This document shows positions 51,693-60,624 of a DNA stretch of 64,000 nt, one piece after another (position 1 is the first letter of the stretch; every line of letters starts with the position of its first letter). The DNA is from Peptoniphilus_A harei_B (GTDB lineage: Bacteria; Bacillota; Clostridia; Tissierellales; Peptoniphilaceae). Below the pieces are notes generated by a model that did no database searches, was not told where the DNA came from, and saw only the letters and a program-made list of their open reading frames with translations. The stretch spans positions 6,679-70,678 of the forward strand of contig JAWGHR010000009.1 in assembly GCA_032560695.1 (NCBI GenBank), given 5' to 3'. The position numbers were made by a program, and so were the translations under genes.

Positions 51693-52193
51693 ATGATTAA
51701 CATGACAAAAATCGACTATGTAATAAATATAACTGGAGCGTCCTATGACATTGTGAGAAAGGCACTTTTAGACAGCGACGGGGACGTTGATGTAGCAATC
51801 TCTTATATTAGAGAAGGCAAGTACGATGTAAATATTGATCCATCAAAGGTTTATGAAAATGAGGAAGAAAAAGAATCTGATCCCAAGGGAGAAAGAAAAA
51901 CTGGAAGAGAATATGTTGATGATGTTATCAACTATCTTGACGAAATTCTTGAAGCCATAAAGGAAATCTGGAGAAAGGGAAATGCCAGCAGGTTATTGGT
52001 GGAAAATAAGGGCGAAACTGTCCTATCACTTTCACTTACAACTTCTGCAATTGGTATGCTTCTAGCACTTCCAGCATCCCTACTTGGACTTTCTGCAGCC
52101 TATGTCTATGACTACTCCTTTAAGATCATCATGGACAATGGAGAAGTTATCGACGTCAAGGAATACCTAAAAGACAAGAGCAAATTTTTATAA
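51693..52193 (+). CDS. UBA-like plus DUF4342 protein
   Basis: A 166-residue protein. Residues about 5-42 form a UBA/TS-N-like helical domain (ITGASYDIVRKALLDSDGDVDVAISYI). After a charged linker a DUF4342-type region follows with WRKGNASRLLVENKGETVLSL and a hydrophobic stretch that may be a membrane segment. Bacterial homologues are uncharacterised. GAGGTGATTTT precedes the ATG. Confidence 0.78.
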   Translation: MINMTKIDYVINITGASYDIVRKALLDSDGDVDVAISYIREGKYDVNIDPSKVYENEEEKESDPKGERKTGREYVDDVINYLDEILEAIKEIWRKGNASRLLVENKGETVLSLSLTTSAIGMLLALPASLLGLSAAYVYDYSFKIIMDNGEVIDVKEYLKDKSKFL

Positions 52194-52219
52194 AATTTAT
52201 TAAAATTTATTAAAGTTAA

Positions 52220-52240
52220 GAGCCCCTCGGGGCTTTTTTC
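52220..52240 (+). terminator. Rho-independent terminator
   Basis: Stem AGCCCC / GGGGCT with a two-base TC loop (opens to four) and six T. Confidence 0.85.
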
Positions 52241-52259
52241 TTTAAGAAATGAGGAAAAA

Positions 52260-53006
52260 ATGATAATTACAAGTAAAAATAACAATACATACAAATTTTT
52301 AAAGGGACTTTTGGAGAAAAAGCACAGGCAAGAGAACAAGCTCTTCATGGTGGAGAAGCCTGTGGTCATAGAAGAGGCTGAGGAAATTGAGATTCATTAT
52401 CTTGCCCTTAGTGAGTCTGCCTACAAGGAAAACAAATTTGAAAATATTGTAAAAAATGTGGGACAAGACAAGATTTTTGTATTTTCTGATCATATTTTCA
52501 AAAATCTCTGCGACGCAGTGACTTCTCCTGGCATAATTGCCTACTATTCCTACCTTCACAGGGACTTTGACAGGACTTCTGGAAAATTTATCTACCTTGA
52601 CGACATAAGGGAGCCAGGCAATCTCGGGGGGATAATACGTTCTGCGGATGCCTTGGGTCTTGACGGCCTTATAATTTCTCCTGAATCCTGCGACCTTTAC
52701 AATCCAAAGACTGTGAGGTCCTCTATGTCCTCCATCTTTAGATTGCCAATTTACTTTATGTCTCGAGAAGACTTGGTAAACTTAGACTTCAATATTATTG
52801 CAACATCACTTGAAAACTCTACTTCAACAAGAGACTACGACTTCAAGGACAAGGACATAGTTGTAATTGGCAACGAAGCCAAGGGAGTTTCAGACTTTTT
52901 AATGTCCCATGCCAAGGGATTTTTAAATATCCCAATTTCTGACAAGGTTGACTCCCTCAATGCCAATGTTGCAGCATCAATTATAATTTACGAGATGATG
53001 AAATGA
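52260..53006 (+). CDS. TrmH/SpoU family RNA 2'-O-methyltransferase
   Basis: A 248-residue SPOUT methyltransferase: N-terminal RNA-binding domain, then motif 1 DIREPGNLGGIIRSADALG, motif 2 VIGNEAKGVS and motif 3 IPISDKVDSLNANVAASI, all intact. The target is a tRNA or 23S rRNA ribose, not decidable here. AGGAAAAA precedes its ATG. Its end overlaps the next start by ATGA. Confidence 0.92.
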   Translation: MIITSKNNNTYKFLKGLLEKKHRQENKLFMVEKPVVIEEAEEIEIHYLALSESAYKENKFENIVKNVGQDKIFVFSDHIFKNLCDAVTSPGIIAYYSYLHRDFDRTSGKFIYLDDIREPGNLGGIIRSADALGLDGLIISPESCDLYNPKTVRSSMSSIFRLPIYFMSREDLVNLDFNIIATSLENSTSTRDYDFKDKDIVVIGNEAKGVSDFLMSHAKGFLNIPISDKVDSLNANVAASIIIYEMMK

Positions 53007-53689
53007 CCTATGTATTAGTGGCAGAAAACTTTCCAGAAGAGTCTGCAGAAAAATTAAAAAAATATGGTCGAGTAGTTAGGACCAAGACAAACGCAAGGGT
53101 CTTAAAGGGACTTGATACCCACCCAGACATCTTGGTCCATCCACTTCCAAGTGGAGATTTAGTGGTAGATAGGGATAATTTTGGCTATTACGAAGAGATT
53201 ATTGGAGACAAAAAAATTATCCCCTCACATTCATCTTTATCTGGGAAATATCCAAGTGACATCCACCTCAATGCCTTTGCCTTTAAGAATATTTTCATCC
53301 ACAACTTAAAGCACACAGACCAAGTCATCCTAGATTACTATAAAAATCGTGGCTACGAACTGGTAAATATCAAGCAGGGCTATGCCAAGTGCTCCTGCCT
53401 TGTGACAGAGGACTTTGTCATCACAAGTGACGGTGGAATTTATGAAAGCCTAAGGGACTTGATTCCCATTTATAAGATAGACCACGGGCAAATTAAACTC
53501 CAAAACTTCAACTATGGTTTTATTGGTGGGGCGACTGGAGTCTTGGGCAAAAAAATATTCTTCACAGGCGACTTTTCTCAACACTCATCCCATGAAGAAA
53601 TTTTAAAAATAATAAGTAATTATGACTATGAAATTGAAGTTTTGTCTAAAGACTCAATAGAAGATTACGGTTCTATTTATTTTATTTAA
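53003..53689 (+). CDS. Conserved protein of DUF6873/GME-like type
   Basis: A 228-residue protein whose repeated strand-helix layout (HPLPSGDLVVD, KCSCLVTEDFVITSDGGIYESL, GFIGGATGVLGKKIFFTGD) resembles the beta/alpha-propeller GME (amidinotransferase-like) fold. The domain name is a tentative recognition. It is translationally coupled to the rRNA/tRNA methylase gene. No catalytic assignment is possible. Confidence 0.65.
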   Translation: MTYVLVAENFPEESAEKLKKYGRVVRTKTNARVLKGLDTHPDILVHPLPSGDLVVDRDNFGYYEEIIGDKKIIPSHSSLSGKYPSDIHLNAFAFKNIFIHNLKHTDQVILDYYKNRGYELVNIKQGYAKCSCLVTEDFVITSDGGIYESLRDLIPIYKIDHGQIKLQNFNYGFIGGATGVLGKKIFFTGDFSQHSSHEEILKIISNYDYEIEVLSKDSIEDYGSIYFI

Positions 53690-53713
53690 AACTTTTATAA
53701 AAATGACAAGCAT

Positions 53714-53766
53714 AAAAGATGACCTTATAGAATTGTTAATTACATCTTGTGGGGTCATCTTTTATT
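53714..53766. terminator. Terminator between convergent genes
   Basis: Stem AAAAGATGACC / GGTCATCTTTT enclosing about 30 bases, with A and T runs on the two sides. Confidence 0.75.
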
Positions 53767-53778
53767 TATAAATATATA

Positions 53779-54675
53779 CTATCTATTTATTTTTTTGTGA
53801 ATAATTTTTTCATATAAAAACTTATTGTCATATACATAATCAAACATTAACTTAGAAAGCAAATCTTTAAATACATAATCTTCTTCAAGGTAAGATTCCT
53901 TAGAAACACCAGAAACATAAGTCATCTCTATTAGAAGTTTGCCACTATTTGTAGACATATATTTAGTCTTTTCTTCAAGTATAAGAAAAAGAAAATTACC
54001 ATACTCAGCCTCTCGTGGATCTACATATTCTATACTTTTTTCATTTTCTATAATTTTAAAGTAGCGAAAGGACATGTCCTTTATCTCAACATTTAACTTA
54101 ACATTTCCTACATAATATTTTGCATTTTCACTAAGCATATCTCTCTTGTAAGAAGGTAGTTCTGAAAAATCAATTTCAACAATATCAAATTTATTTTTGA
54201 GATAATTTATAAGGTCTTTTGAATCTCTCTCACCAATAGGAATTAAATGCTTGAACATTTTAATTTGGGTTTTGTAGTCCATTTTACTTTTACATCTCCT
54301 CAAAGGATTATTATATAAAATAATTTTAACTCCTCTTAGGGAGTTTTTTTTATTGACCTTTAATAAGTAAAGAGACAAGACCAGGCCAAGTACAAAAAAT
54401 ATAATTGAAGTGAAGGAATAGTCTACGACTTTGAAAAAATAAATAATAAAAAAGTTATTGTAGAGGACTGGTATAAGGAAGGCATAGAAAAAATAAAAAT
54501 TTCTATTTTTATAAATTAAGGGCAAAGAAATCAGAAGTGGCAATACAAAGGAGCTGAGCCCATAAAAATTTATAAAGGCAAAGAATCCATAAAAATTATC
54601 TTCAAGGACAGGAAGAATTGGTATTGATCCTATAAGTATTATTAAAATTAGAAAATATTTTAACTTGTCCTTCAT
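53779..54675 (-). CDS. Membrane protein with soluble C-terminal domain, unknown
   Basis: A 298-residue protein with four hydrophobic segments in the first 110 residues, then a soluble domain of about 185 residues without Cys-rich or nucleotide motifs I recognise. TTGGAGGGACTT precedes the ATG at 54675. It is a single gene flanked by a shared terminator and by the thrS leader region on the other strand. Confidence 0.7.
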   Translation of the reverse strand: MKDKLKYFLILIILIGSIPILPVLEDNFYGFFAFINFYGLSSFVLPLLISLPLIYKNRNFYFFYAFLIPVLYNNFFIIYFFKVVDYSFTSIIFFVLGLVLSLYLLKVNKKNSLRGVKIILYNNPLRRCKSKMDYKTQIKMFKHLIPIGERDSKDLINYLKNKFDIVEIDFSELPSYKRDMLSENAKYYVGNVKLNVEIKDMSFRYFKIIENEKSIEYVDPREAEYGNFLFLILEEKTKYMSTNSGKLLIEMTYVSGVSKESYLEEDYVFKDLLSKLMFDYVYDNKFLYEKIIHKKINR

Positions 54676-54801
54676 AAGTCCCTCCAAAAGAATTTTTCTT
54701 CTTAAATTATATCAAAAAAATAATAAAAATCTTGTTTTAAATAAATTCTCCTGGGTAATATATAGGGGCGAGAGAAATGATAATTTCTCTTATAATTATT
54801 C

Positions 54802-54830
54802 TTGAAGATATAAAAACTTTATGTTATTAT
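54802..54830 (+). promoter_or_regulatory. Promoter of the thrS leader
   Basis: TTGAAG and TATTAT with 17-bp spacing. Confidence 0.65.
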
Positions 54831-54836
54831 AGAAAC

Positions 54837-55038
54837 AATTTTAAAAGAGACTTTGATAAGAAGAGTAGGATCTATAAAATTCTTAGAGAGGAAATGGCTG
54901 GTGTAAATTTCCAATTTTATATTTTTGAAAACTAACTTGGAGTCCCATAGCAAACTATGGCGTCAGGACGCGTTAAGTCCCTAGAGTTTAATTAAGGTGG
55001 AACCACGGTCATCGTCCTTTAGGATGGTGACTTTTTTT
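54837..55038 (+). promoter_or_regulatory. T-box riboswitch of thrS, specifier probably ACU (Thr)
   Basis: Stem I begins GACTTTGATAAG and carries the loop-E element AGTA; its 3' side ends GAAAACTAACTT. The best specifier is ACT at 54931-54933 followed by A. The T-box core AAGGTGGAACCACG starts at 54994, and the terminator is GTCATCGTCC / GGATGGTGAC with a T run. Uncharged tRNA-Thr should permit read-through into thrS. Confidence 0.88.
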
Positions 55039-55062
55039 ATTATTAATTTTTAGGAGGATAAA

Positions 55063-56973
55063 ATGATTATAAAGTACCCAGACGGATCACAAAAAGAATA
55101 CGAAAGTGGAGTGAAGGTATCTGAAATCACTGGAGATATCTCCCAAGGTCTTTTAAGACAATCCCTTGGAGCAGTAGTTAATGGTGAAATTCTTGGCCTT
55201 GATGACAAGGTTTATGAAGATAGCGACTTCAAAGTTGTAAAATTTGAAGACAAGGAAGGCAAGCAAATTTTCTGGCACACTGCATCCCACATCATGGCTT
55301 ATGCAATCCAAGAACTTTACCCAGAAGCAAAATTTGCCATTGGACCTTCAACTGAAACAGGCTTCTACTACGACCTTGACCTTGAGCACAGATTTGTAGA
55401 AGAAGACTTCAAGGCAATAGAAGACAAGATGAAGGAAATTGCAAAGAAGGACCTTCCAGTAGAAAGAATTGAAGTTTCAAGAGAAGAAGCCCTTAAATAC
55501 TTCAAAGAAAAGGGACAAGACTACAAGGTTGAACTAATAAATGATCTACCAGAAGATGAAAAAATCACAATGTATAAGATTGGTGACTTCACTGACCTTT
55601 GCAAGGGACCTCACCTTCTTTCAACTAAAAAAATCAAGGCTATTAAACTTCTTTCAATAGCTGGTGCTTATTGGAGAGGAGACTCTGACAATAAGATGCT
55701 TCAAAGACTTTACGGTATTGCATTTGAAAAACAATCACAACTTGAAGAATATATCACAAGACGTGAAGAAGCTGAAAAGAGAGACCACAGAAAACTTGGT
55801 AAAGAACTTGACCTCTTCAGCATGCACGAAGAAGGACCTGGCTTCCCATTCTTCCACCCAAATGGAATGATTTTAAGAAACAACCTACTTGACTGGTGGA
55901 GGGGAGTTCTAAATGAAAATGGTTATGGAGAAATTTTAACTCCAATTATCCTAAACGAAGCCCTATGGCACAGATCAGGCCACTGGGACCACTACAAGGA
56001 CAACATGTACTTCACAAAGATTGATGACGGCGACTACGCAGTTAAACCAATGAACTGCCCAGGCTCAATCCTTGTTTACAATTCCAACAACCACTCTTAT
56101 AGGGACCTTCCTATTAGACTTGCAGAATATGGTGTTGTTCACAGACACGAACTTTCTGGAGCTCTACACGGTCTATTTAGGGTAAGAACATTTACTCAAG
56201 ACGATGCCCACGTTTATTGCTTGTTCTCACAAGTAAAAGACGAAGTATTCAAGATGATTGACCTTGCAGATTACCTATATAGCACTTTTGGATTTAAATA
56301 TTCAATTGAACTTTCAACAAGACCAGATGACTACATGGGAGACCTTGACGCTTGGAACCTTGCTGAAAAGAACCTAAAAGAAGCCCTAGAAGAAAAGAAC
56401 CTTCCTTACACAATTAACGAAGGCGACGGAGCTTTCTATGGTCCTAAGATTGACTTCCACCTAGAAGATGCCATTGGTAGAACTTGGCAATGTGGTACAA
56501 TCCAACTTGACTTCCAACTTCCAGAAAACTTTGACTTAACTTACGTTGATGAAAATGGAGAAAGACAAAGACCAGTTATGCTTCACAGGGCCCTACTTGG
56601 ATCAGTTGAAAGATTTATGGGTATCTTAATCGAACACTTTGCTGGTAAATTCCCACTATGGTTATCTCCAGTACAAGTTGAAGTTATACCAGTATCAGAC
56701 AAGTTCAAAGACTTTGCAGAATCTATTGCAGATAGACTTCACGCAGAAGGACTTAGGGTTCACCTTGACGGACGTGCTGAAAAAGTTGGTTACAAGATTA
56801 GAGAAGCACAAGTTAAGAAGATAAACTACATGCTAGTAATTGGTGAAAAAGAAGAAACTTCTGGCAAGCTTTCAGTAAGAAAGAGAAATGGCGAAGAAGT
56901 TCAAGATGTTGATGTAGATGAATTTATTGCATCACTTCAAGAAGAAATTAAAAACAAGACAATAACTGAATAA
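55063..56973 (+). CDS. thrS: Threonyl-tRNA synthetase
   Basis: A 636-residue class II synthetase: TGS domain (1-60), editing domain with HTASHIMAYA and the later CKGPHL, catalytic core with the MNCPGS zinc motif and RTFTQDDAHVYC, and anticodon-binding domain. AGGAGGATAAA precedes the ATG. Controlled by the T-box leader directly upstream. Confidence 0.97.
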   Translation: MIIKYPDGSQKEYESGVKVSEITGDISQGLLRQSLGAVVNGEILGLDDKVYEDSDFKVVKFEDKEGKQIFWHTASHIMAYAIQELYPEAKFAIGPSTETGFYYDLDLEHRFVEEDFKAIEDKMKEIAKKDLPVERIEVSREEALKYFKEKGQDYKVELINDLPEDEKITMYKIGDFTDLCKGPHLLSTKKIKAIKLLSIAGAYWRGDSDNKMLQRLYGIAFEKQSQLEEYITRREEAEKRDHRKLGKELDLFSMHEEGPGFPFFHPNGMILRNNLLDWWRGVLNENGYGEILTPIILNEALWHRSGHWDHYKDNMYFTKIDDGDYAVKPMNCPGSILVYNSNNHSYRDLPIRLAEYGVVHRHELSGALHGLFRVRTFTQDDAHVYCLFSQVKDEVFKMIDLADYLYSTFGFKYSIELSTRPDDYMGDLDAWNLAEKNLKEALEEKNLPYTINEGDGAFYGPKIDFHLEDAIGRTWQCGTIQLDFQLPENFDLTYVDENGERQRPVMLHRALLGSVERFMGILIEHFAGKFPLWLSPVQVEVIPVSDKFKDFAESIADRLHAEGLRVHLDGRAEKVGYKIREAQVKKINYMLVIGEKEETSGKLSVRKRNGEEVQDVDVDEFIASLQEEIKNKTITE

Positions 56974-57012
56974 GTTGTACTTGAAAAACTTCTAAATAAA
57001 ATATAAAATCAC

Positions 57013-57040
57013 AGCAGGTCTAAAGGGCCTGCTATTTTTG
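57013..57040 (+). terminator. Terminator after thrS
   Basis: Stem AGCAGG / CCTGCT with a nine-base loop followed by ATTTTT. Confidence 0.8.
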
Positions 57041-57254
57041 TGGGAATTTTCAAGAGCTATGTTTTTATAAAGTCAAATACTTTTATGGCTAAGTGAGATA
57101 TTATAGAGTCATAAAAATTTATAAGGTTATAGATTTTTATTAAGTCATAAAGACCTACAAGTTAATAGATCTTTGTAAGCTTATAAAGAAGGACAAAGTC
57201 ATAAAATTTTATGAGAAAATAAAAATTAGTAAAGCCATAAATATTTATAAAATT
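57039..57254 (-). repeat. 18-bp tandem repeat array B (about 11 units), inverted relative to array A
   Basis: On the plus strand units of the form ATAAAnATTTATAAAGTC repeat every 18 bp with phase kept from 57057 to 57254; clear GTC ends fall at 57074, 57110, 57146 and 57200. The minus strand reads as the array A unit, and 18 bases around 57137-57150 are identical to array A near 26766-26783. It fills the gap between the thrS terminator and the rplU promoter. Confidence 0.82.
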
Positions 57255-57256
57255 TC

Positions 57257-57285
57257 TTTACAAAGCTAGGTCCTTGTGATAGAAT
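57257..57285 (+). promoter_or_regulatory. Promoter of the rplU operon
   Basis: TTTACA and TAGAAT with 17-bp spacing and a TG extension before the -10. Confidence 0.7.
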
Positions 57286-57291
57286 ACATTG

Positions 57292-57360
57292 ATGTAACCG
57301 CACAGAATAGGTTTTAAACTTCGGTGCCTAGGATGGCGAGTCTTGTAATGAGGAGGTGCT
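57292..57360 (+). promoter_or_regulatory. L21 leader (ribosomal protein leader)
   Basis: The segment AACCGCACAGAATAGGTTT...GGTGCCTAGGATGGCGAGTC matches the conserved look of the Firmicute rplU-prp-rpmA leader, which is thought to bind L21. It ends at the rplU ribosome-binding site. Confidence 0.78.
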
Positions 57361-57364
57361 ACAA

Positions 57365-57670
57365 ATGTACGCAATTATTGAAACAGGCGGAAAACAATAC
57401 ACTGTTGAAGCTGGTGACAAAATTAGAGTTGAAAAACTAGATGCAAATGAAGGCGACGTAGTAACTTTTGACAAAGTTGTTTTCGTATCTGGTGATGAGC
57501 CAAAGGTTGGTGCTCCATATGTTGAGGGCGCTAAGGTTGAAGCTAAGGTATTAGCTCAAGCTAAGGCTAAAAAAGTTATTGTATATAAATACAAAGCTAA
57601 GAAAAACGAAAGAAAGAAAAAGGGACACCGTCAACCATACACTTTAGTTGAAATTTCAGGTATTAACTAA
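57365..57670 (+). CDS. rplU: 50S ribosomal protein bL21
   Basis: A 101-residue L21 (YAIIETGGKQYTVEAGD start, KKNERKKKGHRQPYT end). ATG at 57365 follows GAGGAGGTG; an in-frame GTG at 57356 is part of that site. Stop and next start share one base. Confidence 0.97.
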   Translation: MYAIIETGGKQYTVEAGDKIRVEKLDANEGDVVTFDKVVFVSGDEPKVGAPYVEGAKVEAKVLAQAKAKKVIVYKYKAKKNERKKKGHRQPYTLVEISGIN

Positions 57671-58008
57671 TGACTAGGATTGACCTTTACAAAAAGGGAA
57701 ATTATTACTATGGATTTAAGTCTTGTGGCCACGCAGAGGGAGAATTTGATAGACTTATCTGCTCCAGCATATCCACTCTCACTCAAACCCTATACTTTAC
57801 CTTAATTGACAAGTTGGGAGTAAGTGAAAGTGACATTAGTGACTCACAGGGCGACGGAATGTTAAAAATAGAAATTTTAAAAAGTGATATTTTTAAAAGA
57901 AATGATATTCAAACTTGTTTTGAATTTATGATTAAGGGGATAGAACTCATTGACGAGGCCTATCCAGGATATTTGACACTAAAGAAGGTGGAGGTGCAAA
58001 ATGATTAA
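57670..58008 (+). CDS. prp: Ribosomal-processing cysteine protease Prp
   Basis: A 112-residue Prp. The catalytic pair is His21 in CGHAEG and Cys31 in LICSSIS, in the expected order and spacing. Prp cleaves the N-terminal extension of L27 in Firmicutes; that extension is present in the next gene, which overlaps it by 8 bp. Confidence 0.94.
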   Translation: MTRIDLYKKGNYYYGFKSCGHAEGEFDRLICSSISTLTQTLYFTLIDKLGVSESDISDSQGDGMLKIEILKSDIFKRNDIQTCFEFMIKGIELIDEAYPGYLTLKKVEVQND

Positions 58009-58300
58009 ATTTGATTTATTGCTTTTTTCTTCAAAAAAGGGAGCAGGTTCTTCTAAGAACGGTCGTGATTCAAACTCAAAGAGACTTGGAGTTAAGAGAG
58101 GCGACGGACAATTTGTTCTAGCAGGTAACATCATTGTTAGACAAAGAGGAACTAAAATCCATCCAGGTGAAAATGTAATGAGAGGGTCAGATGACACTTT
58201 ATTTGCAACAGCTGATGGAATTTTAAAATTCACAACTAAGGGCAAAGGCGGAAAGAAATTCGCTAATGTTTACCAAGAAGAAAAAGTTGAATTAGCATAA
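58001..58300 (+). CDS. rpmA: 50S ribosomal protein bL27 with cleavable N-extension
   Basis: A 99-residue L27. Residues 1-9 (MIKFDLLLF) are the extension removed by Prp, leaving SSKKGAGSSKNGRDS at the peptidyl-transferase centre. GGTGGAGGTG precedes the ATG, within the end of prp. Confidence 0.96.
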   Translation: MIKFDLLLFSSKKGAGSSKNGRDSNSKRLGVKRGDGQFVLAGNIIVRQRGTKIHPGENVMRGSDDTLFATADGILKFTTKGKGGKKFANVYQEEKVELA

Positions 58301-58304
58301 AGAT

Positions 58305-58336
58305 AAAGCAAGGGAAACCTTGCTTTTATTTTTTTA
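58305..58336 (+). terminator. Rho-independent terminator after rpmA
   Basis: Nine-bp stem AAAGCAAGG / CCTTGCTTT with GAAA loop and a T-rich tail. Confidence 0.9.
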
Positions 58337-58427
58337 AGAGTAAAGTCTAATTTTCACAAAGATTTTACATATTTGACATAAGGTTCAAGTTTTCACTACA
58401 ATTCGGAGCTAATTCTGTGATATAATT

Positions 58428-58436
58428 TTAGAAAAT
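58428..58436 (+). promoter_or_regulatory. Extended -10 promoter of obg
   Basis: TGATATAAT with a TG extension, 11 bp before the start. A second candidate, TTGACA / TACAAT with 18-bp spacing, sits at 58373-58402. Confidence 0.55.
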
Positions 58437-58447
58437 GCGAGGTAAAA

Positions 58448-59716
58448 ATGTTTATAGATATAGCTAAAATAAAATTAAAAGCCGGAAAAGGTGGAGATGG
58501 CGCTGTCGCTTGGAGAAGAGAAAAATTCGAACCAGCAGGAGGACCAGCTGGCGGCGACGGAGGCAGAGGTGGCAATGTAATTGTAATGACAGACTCTGGA
58601 CTTCACACTTTGATGGACTTTAGATACAAAAGAGAATACAAGGCCGAAAATGGACAAAACGGCATGAGCAAATTAAAATTTGGAAAAGACGGAGAAGATA
58701 TAGTCCTAAAGGTACCAGTTGGAACCCTAATTAGGGACGCCAACACCAATGGAGTTATCTACGACTTAAAGGAAAATGGCATGGCTGTAACTGTCTGCAA
58801 GGGTGGCCGTGGTGGCATGGGTAATGCCAGGTTCAAGACTTCCACTAGACAGGCACCAGCCTTTGCCCAAGCAGGCAACATGGGAGAAGAAAGAGAGATA
58901 ATCTTGGAACTTAAACTCCTTGCCGATGTGGGACTAGTAGGCTTCCCTAACGTAGGTAAGTCAACCCTTCTTTCCATAGTTACATCTGCTAGGCCAAAGA
59001 TTGCCAACTATCACTTTACAACCCTTTCTCCAAACCTTGGTGTTGTAAAAATTGATGAAGGCGAATCCTTTGTTATAGCAGACATACCTGGCCTTATCGA
59101 GGGAGCATCAGAAGGGATTGGTCTTGGTGACGAATTCTTAAAACACGTTGAGAGGACAGGAATCCTAATTCACGTTATTGATGTTTCTGGCTCAGAACAC
59201 AGGGACCCAGTGGAAGACTTCTACAAGATCAATGAAGAACTAGTGAAGTACAATGAAAAACTGGCAGATAAAAAGCAAATAATATTTGCCAACAAGACAG
59301 ATGTTCCAGGTGCAGAAGAAAATCTAAAAAAACTTAGAGAAGAACTTGGGGACAAGTATGAAATAATAGCTGGCTCTTGTGCCACAACAGAAAATGTAGA
59401 CAAGCTAATGAAGGAAACCTACAGACAACTTCAAGAAGTAGACTACACAGATTACGAAACCTACGACACAGAACACGTAGAAGAAGTTAAGAGAGAAGAA
59501 GGCATCAGGGTTTTCAAAGAACATGGCGAATATTTTGTTGAAGGACCTTACATTGACAAGCTCCTTCGCTCCACAAACTTCGACGACTACGATTCACTTA
59601 AATACTTCCAAGAAAACCTTAGAAAGAATAAGGTTGTAGAAAAACTAGAAGAACTTGGAGCCCACGATGGCTGTTCAGTATTTATTGGCGAATACGAATT
59701 TGAATTTTTTGAATAA
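58448..59716 (+). CDS. obg: GTPase Obg
   Basis: A 422-residue ObgE/CgtA: glycine-rich Obg fold (AKIKLKAGKGGDGAVAWRREKF), GTPase domain with GFPNVGKST and DIPGLIEGASEGIGLG, NKTD G4, and an OCT-type C-terminal domain. It acts in 50S assembly and stress responses. It follows the L21/L27 operon, as in many bacteria, but has its own promoter. Confidence 0.96.
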   Translation: MFIDIAKIKLKAGKGGDGAVAWRREKFEPAGGPAGGDGGRGGNVIVMTDSGLHTLMDFRYKREYKAENGQNGMSKLKFGKDGEDIVLKVPVGTLIRDANTNGVIYDLKENGMAVTVCKGGRGGMGNARFKTSTRQAPAFAQAGNMGEEREIILELKLLADVGLVGFPNVGKSTLLSIVTSARPKIANYHFTTLSPNLGVVKIDEGESFVIADIPGLIEGASEGIGLGDEFLKHVERTGILIHVIDVSGSEHRDPVEDFYKINEELVKYNEKLADKKQIIFANKTDVPGAEENLKKLREELGDKYEIIAGSCATTENVDKLMKETYRQLQEVDYTDYETYDTEHVEEVKREEGIRVFKEHGEYFVEGPYIDKLLRSTNFDDYDSLKYFQENLRKNKVVEKLEELGAHDGCSVFIGEYEFEFFE

Positions 59717-59728
59717 GCAGGTGATAGA

Positions 59729-60016
59729 ATGTTAACAGGAAAAGAGAGATCCTACTTAAAGAGCCTTGCCCACAACATGGATCCACTTATCCAACTGGGA
59801 AAAGATGGAATCAACCAAGGCTTTTTAAATCAAATAGATAAACTTTTAGAAGACCATGAAATTGTAAAGATCAATGTCCTACAAAATGCACCAGTGGAAG
59901 TTGACGAAATAGTCGACGACATCCTTGATGCAACAGGAGCAGAATTTGTCCAAAAGATTGGCAAGAAGCTTACAATTTATAGAGAATCTAAAGAAAACAA
60001 AAAAATAGAATTATAA
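59729..60016 (+). CDS. yhbY: YhbY family RNA-binding protein (CRM domain)
   Basis: A 95-residue CRM-domain protein; LTGKERSYLKSLAHNMDPLIQLGKDG is the family start, with the GxxG RNA-binding loop region KIGKKLTIYR. It binds pre-50S particles. The stop shares a base with nadD. Confidence 0.93.
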   Translation: MLTGKERSYLKSLAHNMDPLIQLGKDGINQGFLNQIDKLLEDHEIVKINVLQNAPVEVDEIVDDILDATGAEFVQKIGKKLTIYRESKENKKIEL

Positions 60017-60624
60017 TGAAAAAGTACGGAATTTTTGGAGGCAGCTTTAACCCCATCCACTATGGTCACCTCATGATATGTGAGTATATCAAGGAGGAGA
60101 TGGGTCTGGACAAGGTAATTTTTATACCCACAGGCAACCCACCCCACAAGGAGATTGAGGTTTCAGCAGAAGACAGGTACGAGATGGTAAAGCTTGCCAT
60201 TTCACCAAACCCAGATTTTGAAATCTCAGACATAGAGACCACTAGGGTCAAGCTGTCCTACACAGTGGATACAATTAGGGAACTGAAAAAAATCTACAGA
60301 GAAGAAAAACTATATTTCCTCATAGGCCTAGACTCCCTCTTCCAACTTAAGACGTGGAAGAAGATAGGAGACTTATCCCAGGAGATAGAATTTGTAGTTG
60401 CCTTAAGACCAGGCTATATTGACAAAGAAGAAATAAATAAGGAGATAGACTTTTTAAGAGAAAACTTTGGAACAAAGATAAATTTCATTAAGACCCCTCT
60501 CTATGAAATTTCTTCCACTGACCTAAGAGACAGAATCCATGAGGGCAAGTCTCTAAGATATTTAATTCCAAAAAAAGTTCTAGATTATATAGAAGAAAGT
60601 GGGTTTTACAAAGGTGACCTATAA
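60016..60624 (+). CDS. nadD: Nicotinate-nucleotide adenylyltransferase
   Basis: A 202-residue NadD with GGSFNP (8-13), HYGH (15-18) and the C-terminal SSTDLR motif of the nucleotidyltransferase fold. It makes deamido-NAD+, the substrate of NadE encoded at 16251. The obg-yhbY-nadD-yqeK-rsfS order is conserved in Firmicutes. Confidence 0.95.
   Translation: MKKYGIFGGSFNPIHYGHLMICEYIKEEMGLDKVIFIPTGNPPHKEIEVSAEDRYEMVKLAISPNPDFEISDIETTRVKLSYTVDTIRELKKIYREEKLYFLIGLDSLFQLKTWKKIGDLSQEIEFVVALRPGYIDKEEINKEIDFLRENFGTKINFIKTPLYEISSTDLRDRIHEGKSLRYLIPKKVLDYIEESGFYKGDL

Noticed and set aside
26626..57254. The 18-bp arrays as CRISPR
   Set aside because: Units are contiguous with no spacers of fixed length, and no cas genes are present.
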